Assembly: GCA_022495995.1 (NCBI GenBank)
Contig: JAFEMH010002455.1
Coordinates: forward strand, 124,001-188,000
Direction of reading: 5' to 3'
Length of the DNA stretch: 64,000 bases
From: Adenophora triphylla var. japonica
Lineage: Eukaryota > Streptophyta > Magnoliopsida > Asterales > Campanulaceae
The notes under the pieces are model-generated. The model made no database searches. It was given only the letters and a program-made list of their open reading frames with translations, and was not told the origin of the DNA. The position numbers and the translations under genes were made by a program. Positions 10,201-22,392 of this stretch are shown one piece after another (positions within the stretch are counted from its first letter, which is position 1; every line of letters begins with the position of its first letter).

Positions 10201-10692
10201 TGACATCGCTGCATGATCAGCATGACGATTGGGAGAAGGTAAGGCCAATTGTATTTAGTCTTTTGATGGCTCATAATATAAGTCTCAAAACACATGATTA
10301 GTTGATAATTTTTTTTATAAATTAATTAATATAGAAACAAAGAAGATACGGCTATGAAGATTGCTGTACTAATTAAGTGGAATGAAAAAGGTAATATTTG
10401 TGGGCTTTAAAGTAGGTGGCAAAAGCTACTTAGGAATATTAGAACAAATTAATCATGTAATTGATATTTTTTTTTTTTCCTTTACTTGATAAGCAACACT
10501 CCTTTTTTTCCATTATACGAGTAAATGTTATAGTTGGCTTGCTTTTTTTCTTATAAAAAAGAATTATATCTTATTTGTTTATATATTATTTGTATCATTG
10601 TGACTTATATTAAGATTAGTCTCTAATTTAAAAATGCTGACATTTTATAAAATAAATAAAAAGCCAAATATGCACTTATTATATGATGGAAG
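10201..10692. other. AT-rich spacer
   Basis: No frame, RNA gene or paired repeat that I can support. Confidence 0.5.
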
Positions 10693-11172
10693 CAAGGCCG
10701 GTTATGAACATGTGCAAGAGGATCTCTTGCACAGAGTCCCATTTTTTTGAAGGGCCTCAAATTTTGCATTTTTATTTTTGGCCCTTGAAAATTTGTAAAA
10801 TTATTTCTAAAATCCTAAATTTCTAAAATCTTAAATCCATATTTTGTATAGATTTAATTGTTATTATATATTATTCATTCCATAATAATGGTTACTTATT
10901 TTCTTTGGGCATCCCATAACAAATGATATTGTCCCAAAATGTAAATGAGACACACTTGTCACACTAAAAAATATGTCTAACTACTTTCTCTCTACTATTT
11001 ACTTCTATACTCCCAGTACCCTTGCATTTTTTTTTTAATTCTTGTGCATTCAATATAAGTAACCATCATTATGGGATGGAGGGAGTATAGATTTCGTACT
11101 TATTTTTAAAAATAATACGGGCCAAATATTTAATTTTAGCACACGACTCCTATAATTATTGAGACGGGCCTG
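10693..11172. mobile_element. Short hAT element (hAT-2)
   Basis: Begins caaggccggtt and ends gacgggcctg, close to the ends of hAT-1. The flanks gatggaag (10685-10692) and aatgaaag (11173-11180) match at six of eight positions, a decayed 8-bp target duplication. Once the nested MITE-5 is removed only about 270 bp remain, with no transposase. Confidence 0.7.
10874..11085. mobile_element. Stowaway-like MITE nested in hAT-2 (MITE-5)
   Basis: 212 bp from ttcattccataataatggtt to the complementary aaccatcattatgggatgga end, plus gggag, with TA on both sides. The inverted ends match over about 20 bp. Confidence 0.82.
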
Positions 11173-11429
11173 AATGAAAGTAGAAAAAAAAAAATTAAAC
11201 GTAAAAAATATGATGTGCACTGATAAACTGCAGAACAGTCTAATGTTATTAGTAATTTAGATTAATCTTCTACATCAAATGATTTCTGCCGAGGTAAATG
11301 GAGAGGTTAATAATCAAGTCTCATCCTCTGCTCGTCTCCTTTCTTGAGGCATCTATAAAAAAAAAATAACGGCTACCCAATCGAATACAACCGCCCATGA
11401 CATGTAAAATGTAGGGCTTCTTCTTAATA

Positions 11430-11700
11430 CTCCCTCCGTCCCACGTGAATGCAAACTTATTTCCTTTTTGGTCCGTCCCACGTGAATGCAAACTGCCCAA
11501 AATAGAAATAAATTTATTATTTTATATTCACCCTACCCCACCCACTCATTCTCTCTCTTCATTTCCTACCACACAATTTATTCAACCAACTCCACTCATT
11601 CTCTCTCTTCATTTCCTACCACACATTTTCATTATCTTAATAATATTTCTTAATTATCGTGCCCGGAAAAATGGTCCACAATGACGTGGGACGGAGGGAG
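11430..11700. mobile_element. Stowaway-like MITE (MITE-6)
   Basis: 271 bp with perfect 17-bp inverted ends ctccctccgtcccacgt, flanked by TA (11428-11429 and 11701-11702). The phrase ccgtcccacgtgaatgcaaa is repeated just inside the left end. This is the cleanest MITE in the window. Confidence 0.95.
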
Positions 11701-13768
11701 TATGTTTGTATATATACTAGTACGTACAGACCCCGGATTGCACGGTCAGTATCCCCAATCTAGCAATTTTTTTTTTCTCATCACCTTCAATCTACTTTAT
11801 TATTCACTATCGACCTTCTATGTAAAACTATCAAAACTAAATTGAAAACAAAGAGATAAATTATGTCGAAAAAGTGATTAAAAGAAAAGCGAAAACTGAG
11901 GATCTACCTATTTGTGACATTGAAAAGTTTTCAATGGTATAAGTACATCATATGAAAAAAAATATTAAAATATTATACAAATAAAGCATCTTCGTTCTGT
12001 ACTATCCATATCCACATCCACCCTTACCCCACCCCATCAATCGCCACCCCCACCACCACACACACAAAAAGAAAAAGAAAAAGAAAAAGGAGGCAAAAAC
12101 AAATCTGAAACATTTGAGATTTGGATGATCGATAAAAAATAGAAAACTTTAAACACTCTATATGAGTCACCATACATGAAGCATCTTCTACATAATAAAA
12201 ATATATTATATGCACCCCTCACACCCCATGAACCCCCACCCACCCACCCACCCACCAGCTCTCTCTCTAACGGGCACATAAACACACACACACACACATA
12301 AAATAAGTAAATTCATTGTCAAAATCCACCCCCCACGCACACAATGTGCGTCCGACCAAGCTATGATCAAAACGCTTTAGGAGAGTCCAAGAGAGAGTTG
12401 GTTATGTGCCAATATCGGAAGTTACTAAGTCGGGTCTTCCCCGAGCTTAGAACCATAATATCAGATCATGCAAAAACCCCATGCACATACGCTCTTAAAT
12501 TTCGAGTTTCAGAAGTGGACAACTCAAAAAAGAATATAGTCTGTAATAAGATGATGGAGAAATTTTTAGTCAGCATACAATGTCATTTACCTATCAACAG
12601 AAATAGTTTCTCTACTCATATGTATGTAGCCTTTTCTTAAGCTACTGTACTAGATAAATCCATACTATCAATTCTCACATCACATAATAAAACACTTAAA
12701 ATCAACATAAATAACAAGTACCTAATAGGTTTATACTCTCATTTGATTACTCCAAGCATGGTAGCAAAAAAAACTCCGGATGAGAACATGTCTTAATCTA
12801 CCAAAAAAATACCCTTTTTGAAAGCCACACCTCCTGAATTCAGTTCTTCAGTTCTACAGCACACCCGACTTCAAATTAAGAAACAAATAAAAGAAAAGGA
12901 AAAAATAAATAAAGTACCTAACACACATCTCAAATCATCAAAAAAAAAAAACAAAATTAGCTCAGACTTCTCTAATAAGACCACCAAAATTAGAGAAATC
13001 TACCCAAAACATTAGCTTCAAATTTCATATCAAGAATGTCCCGAACATATTTCTTAAATCCAAAAATTCTCAAAAGCTATATATTCATACCCCAACGCCT
13101 GTACCATCAAAGTTCACCTAACACAGTTAATAATGCTTTTGTATGGATAAAACTACCCTTTCATAGCTATGCTTCACCATTAACCGATTTGAGTAATTTT
13201 TGAAATATCAATCTTGAAAAAACTAAAACCCTAATTAGATAAGAGAGATCAGAAGAAGGACATGAGGTAATGGAATATGAGAGATTCAAAGTTGAGAAAA
13301 TTAAAGAGGGAAACAGAAGCCCAATTGTGAATACTTGTCTCATTCAAATAGGCACCATATTTTCTCAAAATTCAATCAATCTCCCCCTTCCCCCTCCCCA
13401 AATACAATCGAAAAGTTTGGTCACGGATCAATTAGTTGCTGAAAAAAATGGGAAATGAGGTTCTAGTGAACAATGTATACCCATTTCTCACTGAGAATCC
13501 AAGCGGTACTTTCAAATTGAAAAATGTTGGTTGGTCCGCTTGAAGGTACACTGATGATAGTCTGATGCCAAGAAATCAAGAGACATTGAAACACGATTTT
13601 TTTTAGAACTTTTGAAGATATGGGTTCTGATGAAAAACTTTAGGGGAGGTGTGGTCGTAGAAAACAAAGTCAAAATCTGAGAGCTCCTTAGTTGATGTAA
13701 TTTAAGGTTATTTAACCAACAAAAAAAAATACAACAGAAGTTAACAATTTTATTATTAAAAATTCTCA
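11701..13768. other. Spacer with simple repeats, no supported gene
   Basis: Roughly 2 kb with low-complexity patches: CCA/CAC-rich 12005-12065, GAAAAA repeats 12065-12090, (CCCA)n 12235-12256 and (CA)n 12282-12300. Short open frames, such as 12344-12640, carry no domain that I recognise. The sequence aaaaccctaattagataag near 13228 resembles a plant 5' UTR, but no exon follows. I cannot exclude an unrecognised gene. Confidence 0.4.
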
Positions 13769-13975
13769 TGTATATTGTATTAGTTACTTTCCTAATATTA
13801 TTAATATTGTATAGTTTCTTTATTTAATGTTTATATAATAGCTTGGTTAGTACTCCTACTCTTATATAAATATATACCTCTTGTTATTAATAAAACATAG
13901 TCATTTATATCAATTTTGTTTCTCTCATATATAAATTGATTTCGTTTAACCATCATTTATTATATTATAATATCA
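13769..13975 (+). repeat. Putative copia-type LTR end with degenerate primer site
   Basis: The stretch has LTR-like order: tgtatattgtattag, TATA-like tatataaatatata (about 13863), aataaaac (about 13889), then aatatcagagtcat, which resembles the tggtatcagagc primer site. The right border is vague and no partner LTR is in the window. Its internal region would be the C-rich tract that Tat-A interrupts. Confidence 0.4.
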
Positions 13976-15369
13976 GAGTCATACTGCTCAATTCTCCGCA
14001 AAACCCTCGGCACAACCCTATGCTGAAACCCACCACCACCAACACTTGCCTCCGCCATACACCACCATCAGCAATACCATGGCCAGAACCCTTTCTCCTC
14101 AACACTAATCGCCTAAACACCACCACCCTCTTCCGTCTCTCTGCCCTCGGCTCACCCCTTGTCCGAAACTTCTCCTTTTTCAAACTCCATCTCAAAAACA
14201 CAACTGTCGGCAAACCCTCCTTGTCAAAATCCCTTGCTTCTGTCATTATCAAAACTCTATCTCTCTAATACAACTTGCCCTGCCATAAACCATCAAAAAG
14301 TCTCTCCTCAAACCCTCCACCCTCGGCACAATCCAAAGTCGAAAACCCTTTTCCACCCTCTATATATCACAAACCCTAATTATACATTCGCCTCTCCTCC
14401 ATAACCACCCACCATCTCCATCCTCTTAAATCATAACACCCTCGGCATATGCTGAAACCCATCGACTAACACCACCCTTGGCATCGTATGCCATTCACAA
14501 CACTTGATCGAAAACATGTTCAAACAAACTGCTCACCAACCTGTTACACAACCTGCACCCTTGGCCTTCTTTGGTCTCAAAGTCGAAAACCCTAACAACA
14601 CAACTTGCTTCTGCATCCCACCATCAAAACTTCATCCTCTTCAATCATACTACCCTCGCCATATGCCGAAACCCACCTATTAACACCATCATTGGCATCT
14701 TATAGAATCCATACCACGTGATCGACAACCTGTTAAAAAAACTGCTCACCAACCTGTTACACAACCTGCCCCACCCCACCTTTGGACTCCTTTTGTCTTA
14801 AAGCCGAAAACCATTCTCCATCAACACCAACCTCGGCCAAACCCTGATTGCCGAAACCAAATGGCAACAACCTTTTTTCTCTTTTACATATTGAAAACCT
14901 TCCAAGTTGTGTACAAACCCTACAAAGCCGTCACCATCATTCACACAACACACATCTTCACAACTCTACCCTCTGAAACCACATCACCTTCGACATATAC
15001 TCAATATCGAAACCCTTGTTGCTACCACCTACACAAAACCGCAACACTACCATTCGCTCAACCCTCCTTGGCCGAAACCCCTTACTACCCCCACCCATCT
15101 TTAAAATTCTCACCTCATAATCCTCCATCCTAAATAATATCACCCTCCACATATACCTACTTGTCGAAACACTTGATGTTGCCACACCCAACCCCACCAT
15201 CACGAACCCTAGTTCTACATCAACCTCTCTTTCTTCACTACCCTCCATCAAAACTTCACCCCCCTAAATCATACCACCCTCGAAAATTGTCAAAAATCAC
15301 CAATGCAACCCAAGGCCAACCCTATTTGTCGGTATCAAACCCACTATTCTTTATCAATACTCTTGATGT
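13976..15369 (+). other. G-poor, C/A-rich tract cut by Tat-A
   Basis: About 1.4 kb dominated by C and A on this strand, with recurring phrases such as gccgaaaccc, ccctcggc and caccacc. Because G is so rare the strand contains few stops, but the frames resemble no known protein. It may be the internal region of a non-autonomous LTR element that starts at 13769. Tat-A begins at its right edge, and its continuation would lie beyond the window. Confidence 0.5.
14420..14850 (+). repeat. Diverged ~214-bp tandem duplication
   Basis: The run starting catcctctt near 14420 is repeated from about 14634, with shared landmarks: gctcaccaacctgttacaca in both copies, ggcatatgctgaaaccc versus gccatatgccgaaaccc, and the ttggcatc phrase. 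Confidence 0.7.
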
Positions 15370-15614
15370 TGTAAGTATCCCAATCTGGGTCGTTAATGTT
15401 CCGTCAGCCCAAATTAATGATTTATTATCATTTAGGGGCATTTTGGACATTATTTTGACAATTTGAATGAGGAAGGACGTCTTAGGAATAAAAAAATGGA
15501 CAATTACCTCGCTGGAAAGTCTGTCATTCCCAATAAAATGGAATATTGACCATTTAGATAAGTCAAAACTGCCAGAAACAACTTTCTGCAAAAACAGGCA
15601 CGCCTGCTGGGGTC

Positions 15615-15686
15615 ATCCGCGCGGATGAGATTGTCCCTACAATCTAGTCCATGTGGATAAGATCAGCAGCCAGGCAACCTATAAAT
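15615..15686 (+). promoter_or_regulatory. Tat-A LTR promoter: hairpin then TATA box
   Basis: atccgcgcggatgagattgt (15615-15634) pairs with 15639-15658 around the loop ccct, and 22 bp after the hairpin comes tataaat (15680-15686). In the 3' LTR the same hairpin (55378-55421) pairs even better. The TATA box is a reasonable transcription signal; the role of the hairpin is inference. Confidence 0.65.
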
Positions 15687-16774
15687 ATCCCCCTTCTCTC
15701 TCAGTTTAATATAGAGAAAAAGCCCCAAAAAATATAAAAACCTACTGTCACTCTGCCCAAATCAACCCTCAAACAACCATTTCCACTTTCAAAACTCAAA
15801 TTCCACACCATATTCATCCCCAAATCCATCCCAAAACCACTCCTAACCCTTTGAAATCCTTCAAATCCTAAACAACAAACCCAAGAGAATTGGTAAACCC
15901 TCAATCTCTTCACTCACATCCCTCATTTATGCATACACTCCATGTAAAAATGATGTGATTCTCCTTACTATCTTTTGTTCAACTCCCCTTTTCCTTTGTC
16001 CCAAGGAACTAAGAGAATCTCCATAGAACTCATTTCCATGGATGATCCTCCTAAATGATCCACATCCCCTTTTTATTTTATGTCATTCCCCCACTCCCCT
16101 TTTTACATTTCTTGGTATTTGTTTGCTTGACCAAGAAGATGGTCATCTTGGAGTTCATCTCTAAGGATGACCACTTCAAATGGTCCATATTTCATGTTCC
16201 TTTACATGTTTAGTTTTACTTGCTTCCTTGACCTCAATATGGTCATCTTGGAGTCAATCTCCATAGATGATCATTTCAAATGATCAACATTATTTACATT
16301 TCTTGCAAATTTCCCTCTCCATGTCTAAGATGCTCACCTTGGAACACTTTTCATGGATGAACATCATCTAGACATCACAAAATGGGTCACACAAGATGTA
16401 CAAGATATACTTGAGTATAGGTCTCAAGGATGGTCTTCCTATGACCACCTTAGAGATCTTCCTCTAAAGGTTGATACATCTTGACCCATCCTTTTTCAAA
16501 TTTCCTTTCATGTTAAAAACCCCTTTTTCCTAGCAAATGAAATGCTCACAAAGTCCCAATGTACCCCCGGGATGATTTGATTAATTGGATTCATCACTTA
16601 TGACCACTAATCAAAGTCTAGGGAAAGAGAGGACAAGCATGGATGCCAAAAATCCAAATCCCCATTTACTTTCTGACTTTCAGTTACAATTCTAGTTAAG
16701 TCCTGTAAATCCAGTTAACTTTCTGGAAATTACAGTGACTAAAGCCAAAGCTTGTAAAATATGGAGATCGGACC

Positions 16775-16819
16775 TATCCGCGCGGATAAGATTGCACTAC
16801 AATCTTGTCCACGCGGATA
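16775..16819 (+). repeat. 45-nt hairpin in the transcribed part of the Tat-A LTR
   Basis: tatccgcgcggataagattg (16775-16794) faces caatcttgtccacgcggata (16800-16819) across a 5-base loop: 18 Watson-Crick pairs, one G-U and one mismatch over 20 positions. It lies about 1.1 kb after the TATA box and so would be in the RNA. A copy occurs in the 3' LTR at about 56528-56572. Confidence 0.8.
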
Positions 16820-17258
16820 ACACTGTCACATGCAAACAGTCCCTCAAATTTTCTGTTATTTCCAGTTTAATCCTTGTTTTCAAACTTTTTTTCAGTTCAG
16901 TCCTTATAATTTCATTTATTTTCAGAAAAACCCCTTTTAATACACACACACACATAGAGCACAAAAAGTTTCAAGTGAGGAAGACTCGTCGTACGAGGCA
17001 TTCCGGGTGAACACCAACGTTCTTCCCGGAGTGTAACGTGACCTCCGAACCCATTTTCTCTAATTTAGGGTATTTTTCAAAGTTTTGACCCTTAAACAAA
17101 AAACGGCGTGGCGACTCCGAAAAAAACAATTTTCTTTTAAGTCCGATAAAGATTTTTCAAAGCTTTCCAAAAACAAACAAAAAGTCTTGTCGGGCGACTC
17201 AAAAAGAAAATTTTCATTTCTAAAGAAAATCGGCGCTCGCGGATACACATCATCACAG

Positions 17259-17275
17259 TGGCGACTCCGCTGGGG
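17259..17275 (+). other. Tat-A primer-binding site
   Basis: tggcgactccgctgggg sits one base after the 5' LTR. The same kind of site, tggcgactccgctaggg, is found in Tat-B on the minus strand. It corresponds to a tRNA-Arg 3' end, typical for Tat/Ogre elements. Confidence 0.92.
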
Positions 17276-18495
17276 ATCGAGAAAAAAGCTTTTTTTAATA
17301 AAAAATAATAAAAAATGATACTCGGTATATAGGTGGAAACCATTAAATTTCCTGTTAACGCCTCCTTACCAGAGTCGGGGATAAAATATGGTATAACAAT
17401 GCCACGTACCGGTGTCATTTCAAAAAAAAAAAAGATTTTATGGGTCAAACTTCCGTCCCAACACTTGAGACTTTCTTTTTGGTTTTGTGTGTGTGTGTAT
17501 TTTTCCCGTTATGCTTTGTTGTTGTTTTGACCGTCCCGGAAAAGTCAAATTTTGACTGTCGAATCGATTCTTTTAATTGCCTTAAATTTTATGTGCTTAC
17601 ATGTTTTCAAAAAAAAATCTTTTTTGCATGCATCATGCTTTTAAGACACATTTGAAAAATTTCTGTTTTTACTCAAAAAGGAAGATAGACTGCCGCACAC
17701 TACGCGCACGTCGACCTTACACTGCACACTACGTCCTTAACCCGGGAAATCTCAGTAGCAGCCTGGGAGGCCTTACTACGCCTCTCGGTACGAGCACGGG
17801 ACGACCCAAATAGCCATTAGTTTACCCTCGTGTCGACCTTGCACTTGTCCGTGACACACTTTTTCCGAGACTTGGTTGGTTTTTGGTCCGGTCCGTGTCA
17901 GACTGTGTCAGTGCATGCCCCGTGTAGGTCAAACCCTAGTCAACGTACCAAGTCAGGATCCCCCGCGGACCTAACTCAGTCGAAGCCATGCCGATTTTCC
18001 GTCATGAACTTTGACCCGATCCTGACTGGGGCTCGGACTTCGGTTTTGATTCACACGGCTCATACACCGGCTCCCGATATGACACCGAGTCATCTAGGAT
18101 TAACGCTCAATCCATGTCTAATTACCGCTTAGCCAACGACGGAGTCAAGACCCCTTGCGGATTATTATTAGTCGAAGTCATGGCAATTTTCTATCAGGGC
18201 ACTTTGACTCGATCTTGACCCTCGACGCTGACCTTGCCGGTAATTTACATCGAGTGCGCGTTAAGACTTTATGATCCGCCAGACCTTGGGTTCATTTTCC
18301 TTTTCGGTCGGTGGGATCCGCTTGCCCTACGAAACCCTTGTTCGGGGTTACAGGTTGGTCCGCAGGCGTAGTGATGGGTCCCACTGATCCAGGACTTAGA
18401 GTAGTTAAAAAACAAAAGAAGAGAAATCTTTTCCAACCGCTTAGGTTTTAATAAAACACGTTTTAAGTAAACGGGAACAAATAACTGCATGTTGC
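17276..18495 (+). other. Tat-A 5' leader with 191-bp partial duplication
   Basis: About 1.2 kb between primer site and gag. A block from 17952 is repeated from 18143 (offset 191 bp), sharing gtca-gatc, agtcgaag-catg and actttgac-cgatc-tgac phrases. No stable coding frame. Confidence 0.6.
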
Positions 18496-20588
18496 ATGAG
18501 CCCTGACCCCAAACACCTACCCCTTTTCTTCTGCCCCCAAAGTCTGAACCTCCCTTGTATCTTCCTCCCACAGCACCTCGCAAGGCTTGGGTACGGACAC
18601 CGGGTCACCGTCTGGCTAGTTGGGAAGAATCAAGCGCATCGTCAGCTTCACCGTTTGCGGCAAGAAGCACAGATGAATAGCCTTCTGGAGGCTATTAGGA
18701 GCCATGGTTTGGCCGCCAGCCTTAATCCCGATGGCACGTTCACCGTGGAAGAAGAGGAGGACCCCAATCCCACTCTTGGTCGCCCTGACTACTCCAGGAA
18801 GCCACCGCCAGCCTCCTATGGTACTACTACCAGAACCCATGCTTCTCGATCTATGGGTTAGCCAGTCCTCAACCACAGACTACTGATCCCATATAGTCTG
18901 GTGGGACAAGCCAGTTCGCAGTTCCTCAGTGAGGACAAAATCAGTACGGAATGTCTTCCCATGGTTGGGGGTACCTCGGAATGCCGCAACAAGTTGGGAT
19001 CCCACCGCAGTTTGGAATCGATCAGTCCGGACCTTCACAACAACAGTTCAGGGTACCACAGCAACAGTTTGGAATGCCACCACCACAGTTTGGTCTAGGG
19101 CAACAGTCAAGTGCCCCTCCTCTAAATGATGTTGGTCCAGCTGCCCCTAACAACTCGCCAACTTCCACAAACCCATTTCTCACTCAAGGTCCAATGGGCC
19201 AGCAAGCCCCCATCCCAGTCTCATTAGAATCACCAGGATCGCAGTACCCTCCTGGTTATACACCATCACCCCAGCCGGGCATGCAGTTCAACAACCAGGG
19301 ATCACAGCCCGCATTTAAGCCTACTTATGAGTCTCACTACGGGAACCCGAGCTACCCGGCCACCTCAGGTCTGCCACTACCCTCTTTGCCAATTGGAAGC
19401 CAACAACAAGCCGCTGGGTTCTATCCCTTTGCCCAGGCTCCTACTTACACTCCACATGGTAATTTGGGCCAAGGGCATGTTTTCACCTATGTCCCCGGAC
19501 CGGCCATCCCTTCCACCAGTGTGCCGCCAATGGTAACTCCTCTCTCCAGCTCAGTCACTGGTTTGAACGCTACGGCTCCACCACAGGACCCTCACTTGGC
19601 CTGGTTCATGGAACAACACAAGGAAATGAAAGCACAGATTGCCGAGCTGAAAGGAAAGAAGGCAGCCCTCCGGCCCACAGATCCTGATTCTATTGTGCCT
19701 TTACCCCACAAGTTCGTGATGCCTAGTTTGGAACTGTTTGATGGGACTGCCTGCCCAAAAACCCATCTGGATACCTATAACCTAGCTATAAAAACTAAAG
19801 GATGCATGAACCAGCAGCTGGCCGATTACTTCAGCCTCTCTTTGAAACTGGGGGCTCTGAAATGGTTCTTCCAGCTGAAACCTGAGTCTAGGGCCACTTG
19901 GGAACAGATCACCAACGCCTTCACCGAAAAATACAAGGCCAACCTGTAATGGGAGACGAATCGGGTAGACTTGCAAACAACTGTGCAGCGCCCTGATGAG
20001 AATATTGGTGACTTTTACAAACGTTGGAACCTTAAGCTGAGTGAAATGGCCATTCCTCCTTCTGACGAAGAACAGCTAGACATCTTTCAGTCATGTTTGA
20101 AGCCTCACCTAAGAGCATCCCTCAGCAATTTCCACTATCCAGATCTGTGTGCCATGGTCAGCTCTGGGGCTAAGTTTGAAAAAGGCCTACAATCGCAAGA
20201 ATAAGCAATCGCCCCTACTTACCAGTACCGAGCCACTGTCGCCAATCCTATTCCTGCCTAGCCCAAGGGCAAAGAAGTTGTCAACTTTGCTGGACAGAAT
20301 TGCAATAATGCCACTCCTTTCATGCCTAGGAAAGTCGAGATGCCCAAGCCTCAAAATATAAAGTTCAGTAACTTTGGAATGCCCCTGAGTGAAGTCTTCA
20401 GAGGACTAGTCAAGGAGGGTTTGATTCGGCCTTTGGACAATTACCAGCCCAGAGATCCCAGCATCCCTTTGGATACCACCAAACATTATGCTTTCCATCA
20501 GTACCACGGGCACCTTACGGACGATTGTATAGTACTGAGGAAGGCTATACGAGGGCTAATTGAGAAGGGAAAGCTAAAAGTACCCTAG
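18496..20588 (+). pseudogene. Tat-A gag
   Basis: Encodes the structural Gag that packages element RNA. An N-terminal part (18496-18861) is in a different frame from the main frame, which runs from 18951 with internal stops. A proline/glutamine-rich stretch leads to the retrotransposon Gag (capsid) domain around 19725-20200, recognisable by LELFDGT..P..HLDTYN, LKWFFQL and W..I...F..KY. A zinc-knuckle-like segment follows (HYAFHQYHGHLTDDC, 20484-20528), in which the first Cys expected by comparison with Tat-B is Tyr. In-frame stops (about 19947 and 20202) are consistent with CAA/CAG codons changed by C-to-T. Confidence 0.85.
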
Positions 20589-20633
20589 GGGCCCAACATA
20601 GTCAACAATCCATTCCCTAGGAATAACAACAGG

Positions 20634-22392
20634 GTGAACATGATTGAGATCGGAGAGCCCTCTCATGCCAAGAAAGGTTTGAATGATGAGCCAGACGAAG
20701 ATTCCCAAATACCCCTGATCAACTTGGTCGAGGATCCCGAATTCAGATTCCCACCCAGCCCCAGGAATGAGGGACAGGTTGGTTCCCCCTGGTCCCATAT
20801 TAGCAGCTCCCTGCACGACTATGAGGCTCGCTACTTCTCAGAAAAAGGGATAGCTGACACTGAAGAACTGGGACCATTCAGATCAAACTATGAGAAGACC
20901 ATTTACACGAGATGGCTAGAGCACTCAAGAAGAATTGAACAAGAGAGCTTTAGATGGGCACCCATATTAGGGCTTATTAGTAAAGAGGCCGAAGCACACC
21001 TCAAGCTAATACACTTCTGCAAAATGGTCCTGGGAGAAGCGGAGTACAGTCCTGATAATAGCAAAGGTGAAGGATCAGATGAGGGGGATTGCTTCTATAT
21101 ACTCCCTGGGGTCAAATATGTACTGCCTCCTTTTACCCTTCTCCCACAGTTCCTGGGAGGAAAAGCTGAGTCACAATTGCCACTTCCAGCATTGGGGGCC
21201 TATGATAACTTCTGTGGTTGCACACACCCATCCTCTCATAATAGATATGATCGGCGCTCTCTCCTAGCCAAAGTTTGAATAATATGGGATGATGATGATT
21301 CTGATGATAGTGACGATGACTCTGACGACAGTGATGACGACGAGAGTGAAGAATCGACTGAACCCCAAGACCCGAAATCTTTTTGGAACAATCACGCCAG
21401 AAATGACCGCATGGGTGCTAGGCACAATGGGTGGTTGTCGGCCAGTAACGATGAAGAGCCGCCAGAGAATGTGGATCAGGAACCAATGGAGACTGACCCC
21501 TATGAGGAGTTTTTCTCAAGGTGCAACTGTGGTCAATGTCCAAACACGTCAGAGGATGAGGAGCAACAGACCCCATCTAAAGAGGAATATGGATCTGAAA
21601 TCCTAGAGCACAACATCCCCTATGAAAAGCTAGTAGGCGAATGGAGAAGTTTCATTGAAGCATTAATCGAAAAGGCAGGCTTTCAGCCTCCAGCGGACAA
21701 TGAGCTTGTGAATGTCATTGGATCCCTTTCTTCCTCCCCTAGGATGGACGACATCACTGCTATAAGAGTCACTGCTGAACCTAATGAGCACACTGAATGA
21801 CTGGAATCGTTAAAAGGGTCATGGATCTGGAAGCCGCTCCAGTTGCCTTCGTACTCATGGATCCCCATGACGCCTTTCTAGTAGCCCCGATACCCAGAAA
21901 CAGACCCTGAGAACTCCTCATTTGGACCCAGGTGTCACGAACCCTCGCTTTGGGCCAGACAAACGGGCACTGCCAATCCTTCACTTGTGGTTGCTTAGCT
22001 TGCAGAAATGAGAGGAAATTGGTGTACGATGAGATGGAAGCCGACAGTCAAAAGATTGAAGAAACTTCGGGGGACGACCACATAACCGAAGACATGAGAG
22101 CCATGAATTTTTCTGGGGCTGAATATGTAGATGTCGTGGAGTTCAACACCACTTACCGTACTTTAGGGAGAGGATTCTCGAGCATCCGATCTAAGCAGAT
22201 AGTCAAAAGCCTGCTAGAAAAGGGACGACTGACCCCTATCCTCCCCAATGAGAAAGTAACCATTGTCAGATCAAGCCCGCCCGAAGGCAAAGTAACAATC
22301 CTCGCCAGGATTACCAGGGAAGCAGTCACTTTTCCCGAGTGTATCTCATCTCTGAGAGAGGTTCTGGACACTGGCATAATACCTGATGCACC
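20634..22392 (+). pseudogene. Tat-A unknown acidic/Cys-rich module between gag and protease
   Basis: The main gag frame continues here with few stops to 21800, then in another frame to 22392, where Tat-B has inserted. Visible are an acidic run rich in Asp and Ser (about 21287-21350), a CNCGQC motif near 21520 and a CGCLAC motif near 21985. I do not recognise a named domain. A Gag-Pro spacer, possibly metal-binding through the paired Cys motifs, is one reading. Continuation after Tat-B starts at 36938. Confidence 0.6.

Larger units (their letters stand above)
15370..17257 (+). repeat. Tat-A 5' LTR
   Basis: 1,888 bp from tgtaagtatccc to atcatcaca. The first 1.45 kb aligns to 55134-56583, for example gtcgttaatgttccgtcagc near both starts. 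It contains two long hairpins with ATCCGCGCGGAT cores and a TATA box. One G separates it from the primer site. Repeated phrases such as gatggtcatcttggag occur twice around 16140 and 16220. Confidence 0.93.

Noticed and set aside
11715..11760. ccccggattgcacgg motif resembling sequences near some plant Helitron ends
   Set aside because: No TC start, no CTRR end with hairpin and no second copy in the window.
12344..12640. 98-codon open frame in the AT-rich spacer
   Set aside because: No recognisable domain or splice pattern, surrounded by simple repeats; not enough to call a gene.
13936..15466. Several stop-free frames in the C-rich tract
   Set aside because: Explained by the near absence of G on this strand; the frames overlap in all phases and look like nothing known.
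17300..18300. Possible intron-containing host gene downstream of the 15.4-17.3 kb region
   Set aside because: The position behind a primer-binding site and the local duplication make it the leader of Tat-A; no consistent exons.
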